Assembly: GCA_900544945.1 (NCBI GenBank)
Contig: UQXG01000053.1
Location: forward strand, 1 to 13,310
DNA length: 13,310 nt
Source of the DNA: an uncultured Eubacteriales bacterium
GTDB lineage: Bacteria; Bacillota; Clostridia; Oscillospirales; Oscillospiraceae
Direction: 5' to 3'
Shown: positions 1 through 4,634 of the stretch, piece by piece
Layout: each line of letters opens with the position of its first letter
How positions within the stretch are numbered: position 1 is the first letter of the stretch
Notes under the pieces: generated by a model
Database searches by the model: none
What the model was told of the DNA's origin: nothing
What the model saw: only the letters and a program-made list of their open reading frames with translations
Translations under genes and position numbers: made by a program

Positions 1-12
1 ATCAATATTCTA

Positions 13-35
13 ATTCGCTGCGCGGAGCACCACCC
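13..35 (+). repeat. Direct repeat, copy 1
   Basis: A 23-base unit beginning ATTCGCTGCGCGGA and ending CACCACCC. It matches 166-188 at 22 of 23 positions, with G here and A there at the 15th base. In both copies a C-run/G-run hairpin overlaps or directly follows the unit's end. Confidence 0.75.
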
Positions 36-165
36 TTGATCAGCAAGGGGAGCCTGCGGGCGGCCAGGGGCCGCCCGGTGCCCTCATCCGTCTCACGCTT
101 GCGGGGGACGCACGAGCCACCTATAATTATGGTATGATTGGCCACTGGCAATCATTGCTATTTTG

Positions 166-188
166 ATTCGCTGCGCGGAACACCACCC
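166..188 (+). repeat. Direct repeat, copy 2
   Basis: This is the second copy of the unit at 13-35, differing by one base (A at position 180). It runs into a small CCCC-GGA-GGGG hairpin and then AAGGCTTTTGATATTCTA, just outside the terminator of the minus-strand transporter gene. Confidence 0.75.
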
Positions 189-218
189 CGGAGGGGAAGG
201 CTTTTGATATTCTATGGA

Positions 219-245
219 AAAACCCGCTCGTCAGGAGCGGGTTTT
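219..245 (-). terminator. Intrinsic terminator of the EamA transporter gene
   Basis: An 11-bp perfect stem AAAACCCGCTC/GAGCGGGTTTT encloses a 5-base loop. Read on the minus strand it ends in five T residues (complement of 218-222), as expected for a Rho-independent terminator of the gene ending at 231. The TGA stop codon (complement of 231-233) lies in the loop, so the last four sense codons form the upstream arm. On the plus strand the T-run is four bases, so weak bidirectional action is possible. Confidence 0.85.
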
Positions 246-1139
246 CTGAGCTTTCTTCAGGAAAATATCAGCCGGGAGCTGGGAGAGAATCACCGCGGCA
301 AAGACCAGGACGCAGCCGCCAACCTCACGGGGCGCCATCCGCTCGTGAAGGAGCCACCAGCCGCCCAGAGCCGCAAAGACCGACTCCATGCTCATAATGA
401 GAGAGGCGGTAGTCGGCTCCAGGGTTTTCTGCCCCACCACCTGGCAGGTATAGGCAACGCCCATGGACAGAATGCCCGCAAAGCACAGCGGCTTCCAGCA
501 GGCGAAAATCACGGAGACATCAACGGTTTCCGTCAGCAGCATAAAGGGAACAGACAGCACCGAGGTCACCAGAGCTTCCAGACAGGTCAGCCGCAGACTG
601 TCCAGGTTTCCGGCAAACCGGTCGATGCAGCGGATCTGAATGGAGAAGGCAACGGCACAGCCCATCAGGAACAGGTCGCCTTTGTTGACACCGGTGACAC
701 TGGTACAGCTGAGAAGATACAGTCCAATGATAGCCAGGACTACGCTGAAAAGAATGGTCTTTGGCAGCTTTTCCCCCTGGAAGGCACCTAAAATCGGCAC
801 CCAGACAATGTACATGGCGGTTAAAAAACCGGCCTTTCCGGCGTCGGTATAGACAAGTCCCAGCTGTTGGAGGCTGGAGGCCACAAACAGAGCCACGCCG
901 CAGATCAGTCCGACTTTCCAAAGCTCCGGGTTTTTCCACTTGGCGAAGGATTCCCGGGGGTTGCGCTCCATCACAAAGGTGCACAAAAACAGGAAGATAA
1001 CCGCCAGCGCGCACCGGATGGCCTGGAAGGTAAAGGGGCCGATGGTGTCCATGCCCACGCTTTGGGCGATAAAGCCAAAGCCCCAGATAATGGTCGTCAG
1101 CAGCAGAAGAATGCTGCCTTGCAGTTTCTTTCTCATCAT
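231..1139 (-). CDS. EamA-family permease (drug/metabolite transporter superfamily)
   Basis: This is a predicted inner-membrane transporter of 302 residues, the usual size for a ten-helix EamA protein with two repeated five-helix halves. The N-terminal half has the typical start of the family: a basic MMRKK tail, then a helix with TIIWGFGFIAQ and a helix beginning PFTFQAIRCALAV. The second half ends with SLIMSMESVFAALGGWWLLHE and one more helix, matching the conserved end of the second EamA repeat. The substrate cannot be read from sequence; family members export amino acids, metabolites or drugs. An in-frame upstream ATG at 1199 has no ribosome site. The ATG at 1139 has GGTGA seven bases upstream and directly precedes the first helix, so I chose it; the next codon (1136) is also ATG. 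The gene is divergent from pepF. Confidence 0.85.
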   Translation of the reverse strand: MMRKKLQGSILLLLTTIIWGFGFIAQSVGMDTIGPFTFQAIRCALAVIFLFLCTFVMERNPRESFAKWKNPELWKVGLICGVALFVASSLQQLGLVYTDAGKAGFLTAMYIVWVPILGAFQGEKLPKTILFSVVLAIIGLYLLSCTSVTGVNKGDLFLMGCAVAFSIQIRCIDRFAGNLDSLRLTCLEALVTSVLSVPFMLLTETVDVSVIFACWKPLCFAGILSMGVAYTCQVVGQKTLEPTTASLIMSMESVFAALGGWWLLHERMAPREVGGCVLVFAAVILSQLPADIFLKKAQKTRS

Positions 1140-1158
1140 TCTTTCATCACCGGGGGAT

Positions 1159-1187
1159 AGTTTATCATAATTTGGAAAAGAAAGCAA
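1159..1187 (-). promoter_or_regulatory. Possible promoter of the EamA gene
   Basis: On the minus strand TTGCTT (1187-1182) is separated by 17 bases from TAAACT (1164-1159). Both boxes are imperfect, and the implied start of transcription would lie almost on the ribosome site. This is a weak candidate overlapping the divergent pepF promoter region. Confidence 0.3.
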
Positions 1188-1193
1188 GCGGCG

Positions 1194-1222
1194 TTGCATT
1201 GATACCCGAAAAGTGGTATAAT
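1194..1222 (+). promoter_or_regulatory. Sigma-A-type promoter of pepF
   Basis: TTGCAT (1194-1199), a 17-base spacer and a perfect TATAAT (1217-1222). Transcription would start near 1229, giving a leader of about 30 bases that carries the AGGAGG ribosome site at 1246-1251. Confidence 0.8.
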
Positions 1223-1258
1223 ACAGTCAATTACCAAAACCAATCAGGAGGCGGATTT

Positions 1259-3073
1259 ATGGAAGAAGCCAAGAAAATTCCGGAGCGCGGGGAACTGCCG
1301 GAGGAAACCAAGTGGGCACTGGAGGATCTGTACCCAACACAGGAGGCCTGGCTCAAGGAACTGGATACTCTGAAGGAGGACGAGAAGGTTCTGACCTCCT
1401 TTGCCGGACGGCTGGGCGCGGGCGGAGAAAATCTGTATGGTTATCTTCATGCCATGGAAGAGATGAACGTGAAGGCTGACCGGCTGGGTAACTACTGTAT
1501 GCGCAGGCTGGATGAGGATACCCGAAATCCCCAGAGCCTTTCCTTGCAGGGAAAATTCATGAGCACGGTGGTGGCGCTGAACGCCGCGTGCAGCTTTGAT
1601 ACCCCGGAGATTATGGCCATTTCCGATGAGACGCTGGAAGGCTTCTACCGGGACTTTCCCAAGCTGGAGCGGTATCGCCGGTATCTGACCAATCTGCGCC
1701 GGAGAAAGCCTCACACCCTGTCTGCCCAGGAGGAAAAGCTGCTGGCTGCCGCCGGGGAAATGGCCCAGCTGCCGGATACTGCCTACAGCGCTTTGGCGGA
1801 TGCCGACTTGAAATTTGCGGATGCAGTAGACAGCCAGGGAAACCGTCATCCCCTGTCCCAGGGCACATTTGTGCTTCTGGAAGAAAGCACCGACCGGGTA
1901 TTGCGGAAAAGTGCCTACGAAAATCTCTACGATGGATTTACGGGCGTGCGCAACACCGCCGCCGCCGTGCTGAACGGTCAGAACCAGCAACTGAAATTCT
2001 TCAGCCAGGCCAGAAACTATGGCTCTGCCCTGGAAGCTTCCCTGGACGGAAGCAATGTGCCGGTGTCCGTCTACGAAAACCTCATTGAAGCCGTTCACAA
2101 GAAGCTGCCCACCATGTACCGCTATGTCCGGCTGCGCAAGAAGCTGCTGGGGGTGGACAAGCTCCATTTCTATGACATTTACACGCCTCTGATGCCCGCC
2201 GCCAACCGGCACATTCCCTTTGAGGAAGCCAAGCAGACGGTTTTCGATGCTTTGGCGCCCTTGGGAGAGGACTACCGCCGGATTCTGAAAGAGGGCTTTG
2301 ACAATCGTTGGATTGACGTGTATCAGAACCAGGGCAAGCGCAGCGGCGCTTATTCGGCGGGCACGGATGTGCACCCCTTTGTGCTGCTCAACTATACCGG
2401 TACTCTGGATAGTCAGTTCACCCTGGCTCACGAAATGGGTCACGCCCTTCATTCCTATCTTTCCAATAAGCATCAGAATCCCATTGACGCGGACTATGTG
2501 ATTTTTGTCGCCGAGGTGGCTTCCACCTGCAACGAGGCACTTCTCATGGAGTATTTGCTGGGCAAGACCACCGACAAGGCCGAGCGGGCCTATCTCATCA
2601 ACCACTTCCTGGATCAGTTCAAGGGAACCATCTACCGGCAGACCATGTTCGCCGAATTTGAGCGAAACATCGGCAAGTGGTCGGAAGAGGGGAAGACCCT
2701 GACGGCTGACCTGCTGTGCGCCGAGTACAAGCGCCTGACCGAGCTGTACTATGGCCCGGATATGGAGGTGGATGACCGGATTGCGATGGAGTGGGCCAGA
2801 ATTCCCCATTTCTACTACAATTACTACGTCTTCCAGTACGCCACCGGGTATGCTGCTGCCATTGCCCTGTCCCGACGGATTCTGGGAGAAGGGGAGAGCG
2901 CCGTGAAGGATTATCTGGGCTTCCTGTCCGGCGGCTGCTCCAAGGATCCCATTTCCCTGCTGAAGGGAGCCGGGGTAGATATGACCAGCCCCGCGCCTGT
3001 GGAGCAGGCTCTGGAGCTTTTTGACCGGCTGCTGGACGAAATGGAAGAACTGACGGAGGCTACCAATGGCTGA
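1259..3073 (+). CDS. pepF: Oligoendopeptidase F (M3 family zinc metallopeptidase)
   Basis: A cytoplasmic zinc endopeptidase of 604 residues, the normal length for PepF, which cleaves short peptides of roughly 7 to 17 residues during peptide turnover. The catalytic motif HEMGH is at residues 391-395, so His391 and His395 bind zinc and Glu392 is the catalytic base. Glu419 in the sequence FVAEVAST is the expected third zinc ligand, 24 residues after the second histidine. The C-terminal region with FYYNYYVFQYATGYAAA is typical of the family's substrate-binding tyrosines. The N-terminal helical part begins with LPEETKWALEDLYPT, as in other PepF proteins. No signal peptide is seen. The start at 1259 is preceded by AGGAGG at 1246-1251 with a 7-base gap; longer in-frame upstream sequence overlaps the promoter and is rejected. 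The stop overlaps the next gene by 8 bases. Confidence 0.95.
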   Translation: MEEAKKIPERGELPEETKWALEDLYPTQEAWLKELDTLKEDEKVLTSFAGRLGAGGENLYGYLHAMEEMNVKADRLGNYCMRRLDEDTRNPQSLSLQGKFMSTVVALNAACSFDTPEIMAISDETLEGFYRDFPKLERYRRYLTNLRRRKPHTLSAQEEKLLAAAGEMAQLPDTAYSALADADLKFADAVDSQGNRHPLSQGTFVLLEESTDRVLRKSAYENLYDGFTGVRNTAAAVLNGQNQQLKFFSQARNYGSALEASLDGSNVPVSVYENLIEAVHKKLPTMYRYVRLRKKLLGVDKLHFYDIYTPLMPAANRHIPFEEAKQTVFDALAPLGEDYRRILKEGFDNRWIDVYQNQGKRSGAYSAGTDVHPFVLLNYTGTLDSQFTLAHEMGHALHSYLSNKHQNPIDADYVIFVAEVASTCNEALLMEYLLGKTTDKAERAYLINHFLDQFKGTIYRQTMFAEFERNIGKWSEEGKTLTADLLCAEYKRLTELYYGPDMEVDDRIAMEWARIPHFYYNYYVFQYATGYAAAIALSRRILGEGESAVKDYLGFLSGGCSKDPISLLKGAGVDMTSPAPVEQALELFDRLLDEMEELTEATNG

Positions 3074-3332
3074 ACTGTTTCTTCCCACGCTGCACACCTT
3101 CGCCATGAATAACCCCTTCACCGGCTCCTGCGGTCTGTTCCGGTTCCGGGTGGTGCCTAACGTGGTGATGGCAACGCCCAAGGAGGTGGACTTTGCCGCC
3201 AGTTCCATCCACGCCGAGTACTGGCACGGACTGTACTGCTACGAAAAAAGCCAGATGGAGGGGGAGGAAACCTTTCCCATGTCCGACGAAGGACGACAGG
3301 AAATGCTGCAATGGCTGGAAAGTCATATATAA
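3066..3332 (+). CDS. Conserved-looking 88-residue protein of unknown function
   Basis: I do not recognise a named domain. The predicted protein is soluble, 88 residues, with no membrane segment or signal peptide. Its N-terminal half carries NPFTGSCGLFRFRVVPNVVM. An acidic and aromatic stretch follows (EYWHGLYCYEKSQMEGEETF), and the C-terminus FPMSDEGRQEMLQWLESH reads as an amphipathic helix. It starts inside the last codons of pepF (8-base overlap) and has its own ribosome site GGAGG at 3055-3059, six bases before ATG, so it is probably translated from the pepF mRNA by coupling. The good ribosome site, the overlap typical of operons and the balanced composition argue that it is a real gene. 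The function is unknown; a role linked to peptide turnover would be guesswork. Confidence 0.75.
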   Translation: MAELFLPTLHTFAMNNPFTGSCGLFRFRVVPNVVMATPKEVDFAASSIHAEYWHGLYCYEKSQMEGEETFPMSDEGRQEMLQWLESHI

Positions 3333-3347
3333 TTGCATAAAAAGCAC

Positions 3348-3377
3348 TTGCAATTTATGGGGAAACTTGTGTATAAT
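3348..3377 (+). promoter_or_regulatory. Promoter of the PaaK-like gene, flanked by two dyads
   Basis: TTGCAA (3348-3353), an 18-base spacer and a perfect TATAAT (3372-3377). A 7-bp inverted repeat AATTGCA/TGCAATT (3331-3337 with 3349-3355) covers the -35 box. An 8-bp inverted repeat TAGCACCA/TGGTGCTA (3377-3384 with 3403-3410) runs from the -10 box to the first base of the start codon. The dyads could be operator sites; no regulator gene is adjacent. Confidence 0.75.
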
Positions 3378-3409
3378 AGCACCATACAGACAGATTTGGA
3401 AGTGGTGCT

Positions 3410-4348
3410 ATGGATTATGCCCTGCTGCAAGAATATGCCATGCAGCCCCGGGCTCAGGAGGAAACGGTTTCCTATCTAGCGGAAAAGCTTTCTCATTTTG
3501 TAAAATGGATGGATCCGGTGCTCATCTGCCTGCCTGACCAGGAGCCGGGAGGGCTGAGCCACCTGATGGAGCAGGCGGTACTGCTGTGCGAGGGCGTACC
3601 GGTGACCTGGGGGCGGGATCATCGATGGATGAGCCTGCTGCGTTTGGCTTTTTCCAGTCGGGCCAGTGCCATTGTGAGCACACCGCTGATTGCCCTGGGA
3701 CTTTCAAAGCTGCAAAACTATTATTCCATTCCGCTTTTTATCCGGGATGTGGTCACTGCCGGATACCCCTGCGAGGAGTGGATGATCGAGGGACTTTGCC
3801 GGGGCTTTGACTGCAACCCCAGAGGTTGTATGAGTGTTGGTACCACCGGGATTGTAGTCGGCTTCTCCTGCGGAAAGCGCCACGGGGTTCACATCCGGCA
3901 GGATGTGTATCAGGTGGAAATTGTGGATGGGAAGGGAGAGCCGGTGCCCCAGGGAGAAATGGGGGAGATTGTGCTGTCTGCGAAGGGGCGTCCCCAGACC
4001 CGCTACGCCATGGGCGAAAACGCCCGGCTTACCACCGGACGGTGTCAGTGCGGGGAGGATGCGCCGCTGCTGATGAACATTGTCCCCGGTCGGACGGAGG
4101 CGGATGGCGACCTGCGGAAGCTGGGCGCCACCCTGCAATCCTGGAACAGTGTCCTGGATTGCAGAATTGAGCGGAGCCCTCATGGCCTGGAAATGGAGCT
4201 GATTACCTTGCCGGGAGGCCGGCTTCCTAAGCTGCCCTCGGCGGCCAAGCAGGTGATCCGCCCTCTGAATCCGGAGGTGGATGCTCCGTTTTCCTATGAC
4301 CCCACCCAAAAAATCCGGAAAAATCCAGAAACAGCCATTGACTTTTGA
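3410..4348 (+). CDS. Shortened phenylacetate-CoA ligase (PaaK)-like protein
   Basis: The 312-residue protein resembles PaaK-type adenylate-forming (ANL superfamily) enzymes, which are usually about 430 residues. The likeness is clearest in residues 118-235: AGYPCEEWMIEGL, then SVGTTG (142-147) where PaaK has its YG-T-E motif, then GVHIRQDVYQVEIVDGKGEP and GEMGEIVLS. Next come RYAMGENARL (198-207) and CQCGE (212-216), followed by PGRTEADGD as a possible hinge into a small C-terminal lid. Two things look abnormal. No serine/threonine/glycine-rich ATP-binding P-loop is present in the first 110 residues, and the usual Asp of the R-Y-x-T-G-D motif is Glu203. It may therefore be a non-catalytic or repurposed relative. 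The start has GGAAG at 3398-3402, and the gene has its own promoter. The link to PaaK is by recalled motifs, not by alignment. Confidence 0.7.
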   Translation: MDYALLQEYAMQPRAQEETVSYLAEKLSHFVKWMDPVLICLPDQEPGGLSHLMEQAVLLCEGVPVTWGRDHRWMSLLRLAFSSRASAIVSTPLIALGLSKLQNYYSIPLFIRDVVTAGYPCEEWMIEGLCRGFDCNPRGCMSVGTTGIVVGFSCGKRHGVHIRQDVYQVEIVDGKGEPVPQGEMGEIVLSAKGRPQTRYAMGENARLTTGRCQCGEDAPLLMNIVPGRTEADGDLRKLGATLQSWNSVLDCRIERSPHGLEMELITLPGGRLPKLPSAAKQVIRPLNPEVDAPFSYDPTQKIRKNPETAIDF

Positions 4349-4365
4349 GGGGAATGTGCTAAAAT
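4338..4365 (+). promoter_or_regulatory. alaS promoter inside the end of the upstream gene
   Basis: TTGACT (4338-4343), a 16-base spacer and TAAAAT (4360-4365), preceded by TGC, an extended -10. The -35 box lies within the last codons of the PaaK-like gene, whose stop is 4346-4348. Transcription would start near 4372, at the beginning of the T-box leader. Confidence 0.8.
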
Positions 4366-4371
4366 ATCTGC

Positions 4372-4596
4372 GATATGCAAAGACATTGGGGAAGCAAAGC
4401 GGTTTTGCGTGCTTGCAAGAGAGAGGGAGTTGGTGGAAGCCCTCAGCACGGTCTCCGCAGGCCACTTCCTTTGTTGCCCGGGATGACCGGGACGGGCTGC
4501 TCCCGTTACAGAGCGTCTAAGATTGCCCCGTGTGGGTAAATTAGGGTGGTACCGCGATGTTTACGTCGCCCCTATGGTTTTAGGGGCGGCGTTTTT
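4372..4596 (+). promoter_or_regulatory. T-box riboswitch of alaS, alanine specifier GCC
   Basis: The leader senses uncharged tRNA-Ala and switches between termination and read-through. Stem I can be drawn as GGAAG (4390-4394) with CTTCC (4465-4469), GCGG (4399-4402) with CCGC (4455-4458), and GTGC (4409-4412) with GCAC (4446-4449). The distal arm carries AGAGAG (4418-4423) and AGGG/CCCT around GTTGGTGG. The internal loop beside the base of stem I reads AGGCCA, placing the specifier GCC (Ala) at 4461-4463. The T-box AGGGTGGTACCGCG is at 4543-4556. In the antiterminator TAGGG (4542-4546) pairs with CCCTA (4570-4574) and GCGA (4554-4557) with TCGC (4566-4569), leaving the bulge TGGTACC. Its TGGT can pair with tRNA ACCA, which fits an A73 discriminator. 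Confidence 0.95.
4564..4596 (+). terminator. Regulated terminator of the alaS T-box
   Basis: An 11-bp stem CGTCGCCCCTA/TAGGGGCGGCG (4564-4574 with 4581-4591, one G-U pair) has a 6-base loop and is followed by five T. The 5' arm bases 4566-4574 are shared with the antiterminator, so the two structures exclude each other. Confidence 0.93.
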
Positions 4597-4634
4597 GTTG
4601 CGGAAACACCGGATTTTCTTTGGAGGTCGTTACT

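Larger units (their letters stand above)
1..215. repeat. Gene-free stretch of imperfect GC-rich hairpin repeats
   Basis: I see no credible gene in this stretch. It holds several short palindromes in a row: CCCTTG/CAAGGG (33-38 with 44-49), a 9-bp stem CGGGCGGCC/GGCCGCCCG with a 3-base loop (57-77), CGTCTC/GGGACG with an inner CG/CG pair (89-110), ATGATT/AATCAT enclosing GCC/GGC (134-155), and CCCC/GGGG (186-195). A 23-base unit recurs at 13-35 and 166-188. The general form, a CACC box then a C-run/G-run hairpin then AGGCTTTTG, resembles dispersed intergenic repeats I associate with gut Oscillospirales genomes. That family link is from memory and not checked. The element may extend left of the window. 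Confidence 0.6.

Noticed and set aside
99..127. TTGCGG with a 17-base gap to TATAAT, a possible plus-strand promoter.
   Set aside because: The -35 box is poor, the boxes lie in repeat hairpins, and no plus-strand gene follows; it would only make antisense RNA to the transporter.
138..791. A 217-codon plus-strand frame across the terminator and the transporter gene.
   Set aside because: It begins in the repeat region without a ribosome site and is antisense to a clear membrane protein.
1244..3208. A 654-codon open frame on the minus strand opposite pepF.
   Set aside because: It is the antisense shadow of pepF: low-complexity His/Gln/Gly-rich translation, no domain and no ribosome site. The plus strand has clear catalytic motifs.
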